From the NCBI RefSeq assembly GCF_900099825.1, contig NZ_LT629693.1, positions 3,855,001-3,919,000 of the forward strand: a stretch of 64,000 nt of DNA, read 5' to 3'. A program made the position numbers and the translations under genes. Positions 1-9,415 of this stretch are shown here, in pieces. The DNA comes from Bradyrhizobium ottawaense. Lineage in GTDB: Bacteria > Pseudomonadota > Alphaproteobacteria > Rhizobiales > Xanthobacteraceae. Under the pieces are notes generated by a model. It did no database searches. It saw only the letters and a program-made list of their open reading frames with translations, and was not told the DNA's origin. How positions within the stretch are numbered: the stretch's first letter is position 1; each line of letters starts with the position of its first letter.

Positions 1-218
<218 letters not shown>

Positions 219-261
219 ACCTCAGATAACTCGTCGAAATCGAAAACGGAATTTTTTTGAA

Positions 262-885
262 ATGAGCGATCGCCTACTTGTGCTGGTGCGTCACGGCCAG
301 AGCGACTGGAATTTGAAGAACCTGTTCACCGGCTGGAAAGACCCTGACCTCTCCGAAAAGGGCGTCGCCGAGGCCAAGGAAGCCGGCCGCAAATTAAAGG
401 CACAAGGGCTGTCGTTCGACGTCACCTATACCTCGGTGCTGACGCGCGCGCAGCACACGCTGGACCTGATGCTGACGGAGATCGGCCAGACCGGGCTTCC
501 GATTACCCGCGACCTTGCGCTCAACGAACGCGACTACGGCGATCTCTCCGGCCTCAACAAGGACGACGCCCGCAAGAAATGGGGCGAGGACCAGGTGCTG
601 ATCTGGCGCCGGTCCTACGACGTGCCGCCGCCCGGCGGCGAGAGCCTGAAGGATACGCTGGCGCGCACGCTGCCTTATTACGTCAAGGAAATCCTGCCCG
701 GCGTGCTGCGCGGCGAACGCACGCTGGTCGCCGCCCACGGCAACTCGTTGCGCGCGCTGATCATGGTGCTGGAGAAGCTGACGCCGGAGCAGATCCTGAA
801 GCGCGAACTCGCGACCGGCGCGCCGGTGATCTACCGGCTCAATGCGGACTCGACGGTGGCTTCGAAAGTCGATCTCGCGGGGTGA
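262..885 (+). CDS. gpmA: 2,3-bisphosphoglycerate-dependent phosphoglycerate mutase
   Basis: 207 residues. It interconverts 3- and 2-phosphoglycerate in glycolysis and gluconeogenesis through a phosphohistidine intermediate. The histidine phosphatase signature [10 protein letters not shown] puts the catalytic His at residue 11; [10 protein letters not shown] supplies the acid/base Glu near residue 89, and AAHGNSLRA the second His near 159. The [10 protein letters not shown] segment is also typical of dPGM. At 207 residues it is shorter than the roughly 250-residue enterobacterial enzyme, as is usual in rhizobia. The ATG follows an A/T-rich stretch without a strong Shine-Dalgarno sequence. A palindromic repeat begins right after the stop and may act as a terminator. 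Confidence 0.95.
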   Translation: MSDRLLVLVRHGQSDWNLKNLFTGWKDPDLSEKGVAEAKEAGRKLKAQGLSFDVTYTSVLTRAQHTLDLMLTEIGQTGLPITRDLALNERDYGDLSGLNKDDARKKWGEDQVLIWRRSYDVPPPGGESLKDTLARTLPYYVKEILPGVLRGERTLVAAHGNSLRALIMVLEKLTPEQILKRELATGAPVIYRLNADSTVASKVDLAG

Positions 886-898
886 GTGATTGATTTTT

Positions 899-990
899 CG
901 TCATGGCCGGGCTTGTCCCGGCCATCCACGTCTTTCTTGCTTCGAGGCAGTAAGGACGTGGATGCCCGGCACAAGGCCGGGCATGACGAC
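899..990. repeat. Palindromic intergenic repeat, family B copy 1
   Basis: An imperfect inverted repeat just after gpmA. The left arm carries GTCATGGCCGGGCTTGTC and a CCATCCACG motif; the right arm mirrors it with ACGTGGATGCCCGGC and GGCCGGGCATGAC. A second copy with the same two-arm design lies at 37010-37095. The whole unit can fold into a long hairpin. It separates gpmA from the convergent ada-like gene. Confidence 0.85.
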
Positions 991-1003
991 GAAAATGCTG
1001 CCT

Positions 1004-1897
1004 TCAATGCACTCCGACCTGTCCGGCTTCCCAGCCCAGCATCGCCTGTTTGCGGGTGATGCCCCAGTGATAGCCGGTCAGCGCGCCGCCCTTGCCGAGC
1101 GCGCGATGGCAGGGCACCACGAACGAGACCGGATTGCGTCCGACCGCGGCGCCGACGGCGCGTGAGGCCTTCGGGTTCTTGATCTTGTTGGCGATGTCGG
1201 AATAGCAGACCGCGCGGCCCATCGGGATCTTCAGCAGCGTCTCCCACACCCGCACCTCGAAATCGGTGCCGATCAGCACCACGCGGAGCGGCTGGTCCGC
1301 CCGCCACATCCGGGTGTCGAAGATGCGCTGCGCCAGACCGGACGTGCCGTCACGGTCTTCGACATAGGTCGCATTGGCCCAGCGCCGCTTCATGTCGGCG
1401 AACGCGGCCTGCTCCTCGCCGGGATCGGCAAAGGCGAGGCCCGCGAGGCCGCGGCCGCTCGCGATCACGATCGCGGTGCCGAACGGAGAGGGGTGGAATC
1501 CGTAGCGCAGCGTCATGCCGGCGCCGCCGTTCTTCCATTCGCCCGGCGACATCGCCTCATGGGTGACGAACAGATCGTGCAGCCGGCTCGGGCCCGACAG
1601 CCCGGAGTCGAGTGCGGCGTCGAGCACGCTGGCGGAATCGCGCAGCAGGCCTTTTGCGTGATCGAGCGTCAGCGCCTGCATGAACGCCTTTGGCGTCAGC
1701 CCGGCCCAGCGGCGGAACAGGTGGTGCAGTTCATCCGGCGTCACGGCGGCGGCATCGGCCATCGCCTCGATGGTCGGCTGCGCACGCCAGTGTTCCGAGA
1801 TGAATGCAATGGCCCGTCGCACGGAATCGTAGTCGCGCAACGCGGCGTTCTGGGGTCCCGGTTTGGCGAGGCGGTGCTCATTCATGGCAAGGTTCAT
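1004..1897 (-). CDS. ada: Ada-like AraC-HTH / methylated-DNA-protein-cysteine methyltransferase fusion
   Basis: About 297 residues from the chosen ATG at 1897; the frame is open further, to 1951. It has an N-terminal AraC-type helix-turn-helix (around IEAMADAAAVTPDELHHLFR and LTPKAFMQALTLDHAK) followed by an O6-alkylguanine transferase domain with the active-site VVPCHRALG motif and the TGYHWGITRKQAML C-terminus. The family repairs O6-methylguanine by transferring the alkyl group to the Cys of PCHR. The N-terminal zinc/Cys domain that lets E. coli Ada repair phosphotriesters and sense damage is missing, so the HTH part may not respond to methylation as E. coli Ada does. ATGs at 1885 and 1894 are other possible starts. 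The gene lies just downstream of the DUF2244 gene on the same strand. Confidence 0.85.
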   Translation of the reverse strand: MNLAMNEHRLAKPGPQNAALRDYDSVRRAIAFISEHWRAQPTIEAMADAAAVTPDELHHLFRRWAGLTPKAFMQALTLDHAKGLLRDSASVLDAALDSGLSGPSRLHDLFVTHEAMSPGEWKNGGAGMTLRYGFHPSPFGTAIVIASGRGLAGLAFADPGEEQAAFADMKRRWANATYVEDRDGTSGLAQRIFDTRMWRADQPLRVVLIGTDFEVRVWETLLKIPMGRAVCYSDIANKIKNPKASRAVGAAVGRNPVSFVVPCHRALGKGGALTGYHWGITRKQAMLGWEAGQVGVH

Positions 1898-1956
1898 CAT
1901 GCTGATCGATGTAGGACGGACAGGGCGTCCGAACCACCCGATTCCCGACAAGCATT

Positions 1957-2478
1957 TTACTTGACCGGGTTATAAGTGATGCCGCGCTTGGCGGTCTGCA
2001 GCGCAGCCAATAAAGCCTTGGCAAAACTGGCTTTTTCGTCGGCGCCTAAAAAATTGCCGATCGAGACGCGGCGGCCGCGGGAGACCAAGTATAGCCGCTC
2101 GATGCCGAATTCGGCATGAACTTTCTGGTCGAGCTGCACCCAGAGCGGATTGAGCACCCATTCGGCGACATGGCCGCGGTGGCTGACCCGGCGCACCCGC
2201 AATTCCGATGGCGTGACGGTGATTTCCTCGGTGGCGGCGGCGCGGCGGAAATTGACCCGGAATGCCCAGTAGATCACCAGCACGTCGAGCCCGAGAAAGC
2301 CGAGCACTGGCCAGGCGCCCATCAACAGAAACGCGATGCCGGTGGCAAAGCTGACGACGCTCAGAAACGTCATCAGCACCAGGAAGCCGGTGCGGCTCAG
2401 CGAGCGATGTGGCGTCAGCAGCGCCGAAAACAGTTCGGGCTGGTCAAGCGCCGGATCAAAGTCGTTGCTTGCGGTCAT
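1957..2478 (-). CDS. DUF2244 family membrane protein
   Basis: 173 residues. Two adjacent hydrophobic segments, near residues 31-53 and 56-72 (FLVLMTFLSVVSFATGIAFL and AWPVLGFLGLDVLVIYWAF), sit after a short cytosolic N-terminus; the rest is a soluble beta-rich tail with the conserved VTPSELRVRR and GRRVSIGNFLGADEK blocks of DUF2244. The function of the family is unknown. It is divergent from nth, with only 22 bases between the two starts, and ends about 60 bases before the chosen ada-like start, so it may lead an operon with that gene. Confidence 0.85.
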   Translation of the reverse strand: MTASNDFDPALDQPELFSALLTPHRSLSRTGFLVLMTFLSVVSFATGIAFLLMGAWPVLGFLGLDVLVIYWAFRVNFRRAAATEEITVTPSELRVRRVSHRGHVAEWVLNPLWVQLDQKVHAEFGIERLYLVSRGRRVSIGNFLGADEKASFAKALLAALQTAKRGITYNPVK

Positions 2479-2500
2479 CGCGTATCAGTATACCCGGATC

Positions 2501-3274
2501 ATGGCCAAAAGCATCCGTTCCCAACGCGCCCAAAAACCGGCGGTTCGATCCGCGCCGAAAAAGCCGGCGAAAAAACCTGCCAAACCGCTGCCCAAACCGG
2601 CGGCAAAAAAGCCAGCCCAAAAATTGGCCAAGCCGAGACCGTGGACCGCGGCCGAGGTCTATGAGGCCTTCAGCCGTTTCCGGAAAGCCAATCCGGAGCC
2701 GAAGGGCGAACTCGAACATCTCAATCCCTATACGCTGCTGGTGGCCGTGGTGCTGTCGGCACAGGCAACCGACGCCGGCGTCAACCGGGCGACGCGCGCG
2801 CTGTTCGCGGTTGCCGACACGCCGCAGAAGATGCTCGCGCTCGGCGAGGAGACCGTGCGCGATTACATCAAGACCATCGGGCTCTATCGCAACAAGGCCA
2901 AGAACGTCATAGCGCTGTCGGAAAAACTGATCGCCGAATTCGGTGGCGAGGTGCCGCGCACCCGCGCCGAGATCGAGAGCCTGCCCGGCGCCGGGCGCAA
3001 GACCGCCAACGTCGTGCTCAACATGGCCTTCGGCGAACACACCATGGCGGTGGATACCCACGTATTCCGCGTCGGCAACCGCACCGGGATGGCGCCGGGC
3101 GATACGCCGCTCGCGGTCGAGCTCGGGCTGGAAAAGGTCATTCCGTCCGAATTCATGCTGCATGCCCATCACTGGCTGATTCTGCACGGGCGCTATATCT
3201 GCCTGGCCCGCAAACCCCGCTGCGACGTATGTCTGATCAACGATCTTTGCCGCTGGCCGGAAAAGACGGTCTGA
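2501..3274 (+). CDS. nth: Endonuclease III (DNA glycosylase/AP lyase)
   Basis: 257 residues from the ATG at 2501; the frame is open upstream but would overlap the divergent DUF2244 gene. It removes oxidised pyrimidines and nicks AP sites in base-excision repair. The helix-hairpin-helix LPGAGRKTANVVLN carries the catalytic Lys (about 167) and AVDTHVFRV the catalytic Asp (about 185). A [4Fe-4S] cluster motif C-x6-C-x2-C-x5-C is complete at residues 234-250. The first ~45 residues are a Lys/Pro/Ala-rich tail (KKPAKKPAKPLPKP) that is absent from E. coli Nth and is probably disordered and DNA-interacting. Confidence 0.95.
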   Translation: MAKSIRSQRAQKPAVRSAPKKPAKKPAKPLPKPAAKKPAQKLAKPRPWTAAEVYEAFSRFRKANPEPKGELEHLNPYTLLVAVVLSAQATDAGVNRATRALFAVADTPQKMLALGEETVRDYIKTIGLYRNKAKNVIALSEKLIAEFGGEVPRTRAEIESLPGAGRKTANVVLNMAFGEHTMAVDTHVFRVGNRTGMAPGDTPLAVELGLEKVIPSEFMLHAHHWLILHGRYICLARKPRCDVCLINDLCRWPEKTV

Positions 3275-3344
3275 GGCATGCTCATCGTTACGTCGCGAAG
3301 CGTCGTCATTCTCGCGAGGAAGAACCTGATTTGAGGGGGATAGC

Positions 3345-4511
3345 TTGAGTCAGCAGGATCAGACCAGCCCGGCACCGTCGGCTCCGGCCGCCACAGCGCC
3401 CTCGCAAACCGCGGCGGCGGTTGCCGCAGCCCGCGCGGCAGCACTTCAGCGCGGCGCGTGGAGCCGGTTTGCGATTCCACTGTTCGCGGTGCTGGTGGCC
3501 TTCCTCTTCATCGCGCTGGCGACGTTGCGCTGGGATGCCTGGGTCGGTAACGCCACGACCCAGACCACCAACGACGCCTATGTTCGCGCCGAGATGACGC
3601 GGCTGAGCAGCCGGGTTGCCGGCGAGGTTTTGACCGTCGCCGCCAATGATTTCCAGCGCGTCAAGGCCGGCGATCTCCTGATCCAGATCGATCCCGCCGA
3701 CTACCAGGCCCAGGTCGCCCAGGCCGATGCCGCCGTCGCGGCCGCGCAAGCCGCCCTCGACAATCTGAGCAACCAGGTCGAGCTGCAATACGCCACCATC
3801 GCGCAGGCCGAAGCGGCCCAGGTCTCCGCCGCTGCCGAAGAGGTTCAGGCGCGCCAGGAACAGGAACGCCAGCAGTCGCTGTCACAGACCGAAGCCGGCA
3901 CGCGGCAGAAGTTCGAACAGGCGACGGCTGCCTATGCCAAGGCGCAGGCCGACGTGCGCGCCAGCCGCGCCGTCATCGCCGCGCAAAAGCACCAGATGGA
4001 AGTGCTGGCCGGAACCAAGAAGCAGCGCGCCGCCGACGTGCTGGGCGCGCAGGCCGCATTATCGGCGGCACGGCTCAAGCTCGGCTACACCAAGATCGTA
4101 GCACCGTTCGATGGCGTCGTCGGCGAACGCCAGGTTCAGCCGGGCGACTATGTCAATATCGGCAGCAGTCTCATCAACGTCGTGCCGCTGCCGAACGTCT
4201 ATGTGATCGCCAATTACAAGGAGACTCAGTTGACGCGGGTCAAACCGGGCCAGCCCGTCGACATCACCGTCGACAGTTTCCCGGACGAGAAACTGCACGG
4301 CCGCGTCGAGCGGGTTTCTCCGGCCTCCGGATCGCAATTCGCGCTGCTGCCACCGGACAACGCCACCGGCAATTTCACCAAGGTGGTGCAGCGCGTTCCG
4401 GTCCGGATCATCCTCGACAAGAACCAGCCGCTGCTCGAGCGCCTGCTGCCGGGCATGTCTGTTGTCACCAATATCCACACCGGGGATGCGGGGACGGATG
4501 GCGGAAAATGA
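3345..4511 (+). CDS. HlyD/EmrA-family membrane fusion protein
   Basis: 388 residues with a TTG start at 3345 preceded by GAGGGGGA. A disordered Ala/Pro/Gln-rich N-terminus is followed by one transmembrane helix (FAIPLFAVLVAFLFIALATL, residues ~43-62). The periplasmic part has a lipoyl/barrel-sandwich half (TTNDAYVRAEMTRLSSRVAG), a long Ala/Gln-rich coiled-coil hairpin (about 125-235), and the second lipoyl half with KIVAPFDGVVGERQVQPGDYV. It forms the periplasmic adaptor of a tripartite or bipartite drug/metabolite pump. The next gene, an MFS permease, starts 14 bases before this gene ends, so the pair is an EmrA/EmrB-type unit. The substrate is unknown. Confidence 0.9.
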   Translation: MSQQDQTSPAPSAPAATAPSQTAAAVAAARAAALQRGAWSRFAIPLFAVLVAFLFIALATLRWDAWVGNATTQTTNDAYVRAEMTRLSSRVAGEVLTVAANDFQRVKAGDLLIQIDPADYQAQVAQADAAVAAAQAALDNLSNQVELQYATIAQAEAAQVSAAAEEVQARQEQERQQSLSQTEAGTRQKFEQATAAYAKAQADVRASRAVIAAQKHQMEVLAGTKKQRAADVLGAQAALSAARLKLGYTKIVAPFDGVVGERQVQPGDYVNIGSSLINVVPLPNVYVIANYKETQLTRVKPGQPVDITVDSFPDEKLHGRVERVSPASGSQFALLPPDNATGNFTKVVQRVPVRIILDKNQPLLERLLPGMSVVTNIHTGDAGTDGGK

Positions 4512-6126
4512 CGGCGCCGATCGCGGGCCGCTGTCGCGCGGCGGCATTGCTCCCCAACCGCTGTTCGCGGTCGGTGCAGTGCTGCTTGGATCCTTTCTGG
4601 CCAATTTCGACAGCCGCCTGACCTCGGTTGGCCTCGCGGATCTGCGCGGCGCGTTTTCACTGGGGTTCGACGAGGGCGCGTGGCTCTCGACCGCCGGCAT
4701 CGGCTCGCAGATCTTCATTGCGCCGGCGGTGGCGTGGCTGGCGACCGTGTTCGGCCTGCGCCGCGTGCTCGGTATACCCAGCCTGGTCTATGCGCTGGTC
4801 TCGCTGACGATCCCGTTCGTCCACGACTATCCCACGTTGATCGCGCTCAGCATCGTGCATGGCATGCTGCTCGGCACCTTCGTGCCGGCGACGCTGATGA
4901 TCGTGTTCCGAAACCTGCCGATGCGCTGGTGGCTGCCGGCGATCGCGATCTATTCCATCCGCGTCGGCTTCGCGCTCGATACTTCGACCTCGCTGGTCGG
5001 CTTCTATGTCGAGCATTGGGGCTGGCAATGGCTGTACTGGCAGGGTGTCGTGATCGCGCCGCTGATGGGCCTGATGGTCTATCTCGGTACGCCCAGCGAG
5101 CCCGTCAATCGCGCGCTGCTGCGAGATGCCGACTGGGGCGGTATGTTGCTGCTCGGCACGGCGGTGTCGATGATCTATGCCGGGCTCGATCAGGGCAACC
5201 GGCTGGATTGGCTGGAATCCGGTACGGTGATGGCGCTGTTGCTCGGTGGCGGTGTGCTGTTCATTCTGTTCCTGGTCAACGAGATGCTGGCGCCGCAACC
5301 CTGGGCGCACATCAACGTGCTGTTTTCGCGCAATGTCGGCCTCTCGCTGGTCATCATCCTGCTCTATACCCTGACCAGCCTATGCAACTCGTCGCTGGTG
5401 CCGAATTTTCTCTCGGTGGTTGGAGGGCTCAGGCCCGAGCAGACCGGCGTGCTGTTGTTCACCTATGGCGCGCTGCCGATGTTCGCGCTGGTGCCGTTCG
5501 CGATCTATCTGCTGCGCCATTTCGACGCCCGCACCGTGGTGGTGCTGGGATTTTCGGCGTTCGCGGCGGCCAATCTCTGGGGCACGCAGCTCAGTCACGA
5601 TTGGGCGCGGGAGGATTTTGTCGGGATCGTGCTCCTGACGTCGGTCGGTCAGGCGCTCACACTGTTGCCGATCATCATCATGGCGCTGTCGAATTCCGAT
5701 CCCACCCGCGCGACCTCGTTCGCGGCCTATATCCAGATCATGCGGCTCGGCGGCGCCGAGATCGGCGTCGCCCTGATGGGAACCTGGCTGCGCGTGCGCG
5801 AACAGATCCACTCCAATTATCTGGGTTCGCATATCGAAAATGGCAGCGGCGACGTCACCCGCATGCTCCAGAAGCTGTCGAATTTCTTTGCCAGCCACGG
5901 CGTGGGGACTGCGCCGGCGCGCGCGGTGGGAACGCTCTCGGCGCAAGTCGCGCGCGAGGCCAACACGCTCGCTTATATCGACGGCTTCTGGCTGTGCTTC
6001 TGGCTGGCGATGGCCGCCCTCGGCTGCACCGCCCTGATCACCCGCGCGCCGCCAGGCCCGTTCACGCCGGCGCCGTTCGGCTTTGCGAAAAGCCTGCTGC
6101 GGAAATGCGGCGTGCCCGTGTCGTAA
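4498..6126 (+). CDS. EmrB-like MFS (DHA2) efflux permease
   Basis: About 542 residues, starting at the ATG at 4498 (GGGGACGG just upstream) and overlapping the adaptor gene by 14 bases. It has the 14-helix pattern of the DHA2 drug:H+ antiporters, beginning QPLFAVGAVLLGSFLANFDSRLTSV, with motif-rich loops and a C-terminal hydrophilic tail. It should work with the HlyD-like partner to export a small molecule out of the inner membrane. The immediately downstream genes are a type III polyketide synthase, a methyltransferase and a second MFS pump, which makes export of their product, or protection from it, a reasonable but untested idea. Confidence 0.9.
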   Translation: MAENDGADRGPLSRGGIAPQPLFAVGAVLLGSFLANFDSRLTSVGLADLRGAFSLGFDEGAWLSTAGIGSQIFIAPAVAWLATVFGLRRVLGIPSLVYALVSLTIPFVHDYPTLIALSIVHGMLLGTFVPATLMIVFRNLPMRWWLPAIAIYSIRVGFALDTSTSLVGFYVEHWGWQWLYWQGVVIAPLMGLMVYLGTPSEPVNRALLRDADWGGMLLLGTAVSMIYAGLDQGNRLDWLESGTVMALLLGGGVLFILFLVNEMLAPQPWAHINVLFSRNVGLSLVIILLYTLTSLCNSSLVPNFLSVVGGLRPEQTGVLLFTYGALPMFALVPFAIYLLRHFDARTVVVLGFSAFAAANLWGTQLSHDWAREDFVGIVLLTSVGQALTLLPIIIMALSNSDPTRATSFAAYIQIMRLGGAEIGVALMGTWLRVREQIHSNYLGSHIENGSGDVTRMLQKLSNFFASHGVGTAPARAVGTLSAQVAREANTLAYIDGFWLCFWLAMAALGCTALITRAPPGPFTPAPFGFAKSLLRKCGVPVS

Positions 6127-6297
6127 CGGCGGACGGACCGTCATCAACGCGCCGCCATTTCCTGCAGGATGGTCGGAGATCTCGACCGGCGGCATTCAAC
6201 TTATCTTGAATGCCCGGAGCGTTCGACGATCGCCGCTGGCGAAATAATCGTCCCGCCAAACGGTTCATGTTCTTGGGCCAGAGGCAGGGACAGCGAC

Positions 6298-7350
6298 ATG
6301 GGTGACACGGCCGCGTTGATTTCTTTGGCGACCTCGGTTCCGCCATATCAATTTCACCAGAAGCAAATCCTTGCGGCCGCGCGTGACGTCCTGACCGATC
6401 GTTACCCGGAGTTCGAAACGCTTTCGAGCCTGTTTGCCAATACCGGCATCCGCCACCGTTACGGCGTCAAGCCGATCGAATGGTATCTCGAGCGACGCGG
6501 CTGGCCGGAGCGGACACAGGCTTTCCTGGAAGGCGCCGAAACGCTGTTCATCGATGTCGCGGGCAAGGCGATGGCGGGTGCCGGCCTCTCGGCCGGCGAT
6601 ATCGATACGGTCGTCACGGTGAGTTCGACGGGGATTGCGACGCCGACGCTGGAGGCGCGCGTCGCCGGCAAACTCGGCTTGCGCCCGGATGTCTCGCGCG
6701 TTCCGGTGTTCGGTCTGGGCTGCGCCGGCGGCGTGTCGGGGCTGTCGATCGCCGCAAGGCTGGCGCAGGCGCGGCCCGGCACCAATGTGCTGCTGGTCGC
6801 GCTCGAGCTCTGCACGCTTGCGGTACGTCATGACGAATTGACCAAGGCGAACGTCGTCGCCGCCAGCCTGTTCGGCGATGGCGCCGCGGCGGTCGTGCTG
6901 CGCGCGGGTGATGGCGGCGCAACCCGGATCGAGGCATCAGGCGAAAAACTGTGGCCGGATACGCTCGACATCATGGGCTGGAGCGTCGACCCCGAAGGAT
7001 TTGGCGTCATTTTCCAGCGGACGATTCCAGGCTTCGTTGCCGAACATATGCGGCCCGCCGTGGCCGAGATGCTGTTGCGTATGGAGCTTTCGGTCGACGA
7101 TATCGATCGTTTCATTTGCCATCCCGGCGGGACCAAGGTGATCCATGCCCTGGAGCAGGCGCTCTCGCTTCACCAGGGCGCGCTCGACCACGAGCGCGAG
7201 GTCATTGCCGATTACGGCAACATGTCGTCGCCGACCGTCCTGTTCGTGCTGGAACGCACGCGCGCACAGGGGTTGCCGCCGCGGTCGCTGCTAACGGCGC
7301 TCGGGCCCGGATTCACCGCAAGCTGCGTCGCGCTGCGGCACGCATCATGA
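6298..7350 (+). CDS. Type III polyketide synthase (chalcone/stilbene synthase fold)
   Basis: 350 residues from the ATG at 6298 (GGCAGGGA upstream); the frame is open further up but the upstream part does not resemble the family. The Cys-His-Asn triad is complete: Cys142 in GLGCAGG, His275 in CHPGG, Asn308 in DYGNMSSPT. These homodimeric enzymes condense a CoA-activated starter with malonyl-CoA to alkylpyrones, alkylresorcinols or related phenolics. The stop codon overlaps the ATG of an ICMT-like methyltransferase (ATGA), an arrangement like Bacillus subtilis bpsA-bpsB, where BpsB O-methylates alkylpyrones. By analogy the product may be a methylated alkylpyrone or phenolic lipid. The starter unit cannot be read from the sequence. 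Confidence 0.92.
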   Translation: MGDTAALISLATSVPPYQFHQKQILAAARDVLTDRYPEFETLSSLFANTGIRHRYGVKPIEWYLERRGWPERTQAFLEGAETLFIDVAGKAMAGAGLSAGDIDTVVTVSSTGIATPTLEARVAGKLGLRPDVSRVPVFGLGCAGGVSGLSIAARLAQARPGTNVLLVALELCTLAVRHDELTKANVVAASLFGDGAAAVVLRAGDGGATRIEASGEKLWPDTLDIMGWSVDPEGFGVIFQRTIPGFVAEHMRPAVAEMLLRMELSVDDIDRFICHPGGTKVIHALEQALSLHQGALDHEREVIADYGNMSSPTVLFVLERTRAQGLPPRSLLTALGPGFTASCVALRHAS

Positions 7351-7862
7351 GTTTCGCTGCCATCATTCTCGCCGTGGTCACGCTGCAGCGCCTGGGCGAG
7401 CTCGCGCTGGCGCGCCACAACACCGCAAAATTGCTGGCACGCGGCGCGATCGAGGTCGGCGCGAGGCATTATCCACTGCTGGTGTCGGTCCATGCGGCGT
7501 GGCTGATGGCCTTGTGGGTGTGGGGACGCGACCAGCCTGTCAATCTCACGGCACTTGCCGGCTTCGTCGCGCTGCAGGGCTTGCGGCTGTGGATTCTGGC
7601 AACGCTGGGGTCGCGGTGGACCACGCGCATCATCGTGCTGCCGGGCGAGCCGCTGGTCGTGTCCGGGCCTTACCGGTATTTTTCGCATCCCAATTATGCC
7701 GTCGTCGCCGGCGAGATTGCGCTGCTTCCCTTAGCGCTGCATCTGCCGGTCACGGCGCTGGTCTTCACAGTGCTGAACGCTGTTGTGCTCTGGATCCGGA
7801 CACGTGCCGAGGCACGCGCGCTTTCTTCCCTGCGCGGCCAGCTCGCACGCGCCGCTTCATGA
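7347..7862 (+). CDS. Isoprenylcysteine carboxyl methyltransferase (ICMT)-family methyltransferase
   Basis: 171 residues, overlapping the PKS stop by four bases (ATGA) and overlapping the next gene's ATG in the same way. It is an integral membrane protein with about four or five hydrophobic segments. The C-terminal SAM-binding motif VSGPYRYFSHPNYAVVAGE matches the ICMT/PEMT superfamily. In bpsA-bpsB-like pairs this family methylates the hydroxyl of type III PKS products; bacteria lack prenylated CAAX proteins, so that role fits better than the eukaryotic one. The inference rests on gene coupling and family, not on a conserved substrate site. Confidence 0.88.
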   Translation: MSFAAIILAVVTLQRLGELALARHNTAKLLARGAIEVGARHYPLLVSVHAAWLMALWVWGRDQPVNLTALAGFVALQGLRLWILATLGSRWTTRIIVLPGEPLVVSGPYRYFSHPNYAVVAGEIALLPLALHLPVTALVFTVLNAVVLWIRTRAEARALSSLRGQLARAAS

Positions 7863-9415
7863 GCGGGCGGCAGGAGTTTTGGTCGGGCACGCCGGAGATC
7901 ACGCCGTCGATTCGAACCTGGGCCGGCTTTCTGCTGATGTGCCTTGGCATGTTCATGGCCATTCTCGACGTCCAGGTGGTGGCGACGTCGTTGCCGACGA
8001 TCCAGCGTGAGCTGGCCATCTCCCCGGATGCCATGAGCTGGATCCAGACCGCCTATCTGATCGCGGAGGTCATCGCGATTCCTCTGACCGGCTTGTTCAC
8101 GCGCGTGCTCACCTTGCGGGGGTTGTTCGCCGTGGCGGTCGCGTTGTTCACGCTGGCATCGGTCGGATGCGCCTTCTCAGGCTCGCTGGCCGAGCTGCTG
8201 GCTTACCGGGTGGCGCAGGGTTTTTCCGGGGGCGTGCTGATCCCTGCGGTATTCTCCGCGGTATTCCTGCTGTTTCCGGCGCGGCTTCACGCCGTTGCCA
8301 CCACCATCGGCGGCGTCGTCGCGGTGATGGCGCCGACGGTCGGGCCCGTCGTCGGCGGCTGGATCACGGACAACTGGTCGTGGCCGTGGCTGTTCCTGAT
8401 CAATGTTGTTCCGGGATTGATCGCAGCCTTGGTGACGCCGTTGCTGTTGCCGCGGCAGGAGACCAATTTCGGCGAACTCGCGACGCTGGACGGCCTCTCG
8501 CTGGTGCTGCTCGCCGCGGCGCTTGCCGCGCTCCAGATCGGGTTGAAGGAAGCGCCGCAGCGCGGCTGGCTGTCGCCCACCTGCGTTTGCCTGCTGCTGG
8601 CGAGTGCGGTCGGCATAGCCTGGTTCGTGCGCCGCTCGCTGCGTTCGGCGCATCCGGTGGTGCAGCTCGCGACGCTGCGGCGGCGTTCGTTTGCGATCGG
8701 TTGCGGCCTGAGCTTCTGTCTCGGCGTCGGGCTGTTCGGCTCGGTCTACCTGATGCCGGTGTTTCTCGCTTTCGTGCGCCGCCATGACGCGTTCGAAATC
8801 GGCACCATCATGCTGGTGACCGGGGTCGCGCAACTCGCCGCAGCGCCGGTCGCCGCTTTGCTGGAGAGCCGGCTCGGCGCACGGTGGCTGACCGGCGCCG
8901 GCTTTGCCCTGTTCGCGCTCGGGCTTGGCCTGAGCGCCAATCAGCCGCGTACGGCCGACTTTGACGAAATGCTCTGGCCGCAAATCCTGCGGGGCATCGC
9001 CATCATGTTTTGCCTGCTGCCGCCGACCCGCATCGCGCTCGGCGCGCTGCCGCCATCCGAAGTCGCGGACGCCAGCGGATTGTTCAACCTGATGCGCAAT
9101 CTCGGCGGCGCCATCGGCATCGCGCTGATCGACACCATCCTGTATGGCCGCAGCGGCATCTATGCCGAGGACTTTCGCGTTCGCCTGCTGGCGGGTGACC
9201 TCACTGCGGCCATCGCGATCGGGCTCGATCCGGCGCTAGTCGCCAACCGGCCGCCGGGACCGCCCGACGAGGCCGCCATCGCGTTCGTCCGGCCGCTGGT
9301 CGAGAAAGCGTCGCTGGCGCTCTGCGTCAACGAGGCCTGGGCGATGCTCGCCTGCGTGGCGGTTGTCGGCGTGCTGCTGGTGCCATTCGTGCGCGAGCGG
9401 GATGCGCAAGACTAG
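7859..9415 (+). CDS. MFS (DHA2) transporter coupled to the type III PKS operon
   Basis: 518 residues with its ATG overlapping the methyltransferase stop (ATGA). The N-terminus TWAGFLLMCLGMFMAILDVQVVATSLPTI carries the DHA2 signature helix 1, followed by motif A/B-like loops (LIAEVIAIPLTGLFTRVLTLRG) and about 14 hydrophobic segments. Translational coupling to the PKS and methyltransferase argues that it moves their product. It is a second pump in addition to the EmrAB-like pair 1.4 kb upstream. No adaptor gene accompanies it. A degenerate repeat-rich stretch follows the stop. Confidence 0.9.
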   Translation: MSGRQEFWSGTPEITPSIRTWAGFLLMCLGMFMAILDVQVVATSLPTIQRELAISPDAMSWIQTAYLIAEVIAIPLTGLFTRVLTLRGLFAVAVALFTLASVGCAFSGSLAELLAYRVAQGFSGGVLIPAVFSAVFLLFPARLHAVATTIGGVVAVMAPTVGPVVGGWITDNWSWPWLFLINVVPGLIAALVTPLLLPRQETNFGELATLDGLSLVLLAAALAALQIGLKEAPQRGWLSPTCVCLLLASAVGIAWFVRRSLRSAHPVVQLATLRRRSFAIGCGLSFCLGVGLFGSVYLMPVFLAFVRRHDAFEIGTIMLVTGVAQLAAAPVAALLESRLGARWLTGAGFALFALGLGLSANQPRTADFDEMLWPQILRGIAIMFCLLPPTRIALGALPPSEVADASGLFNLMRNLGGAIGIALIDTILYGRSGIYAEDFRVRLLAGDLTAAIAIGLDPALVANRPPGPPDEAAIAFVRPLVEKASLALCVNEAWAMLACVAVVGVLLVPFVRERDAQD

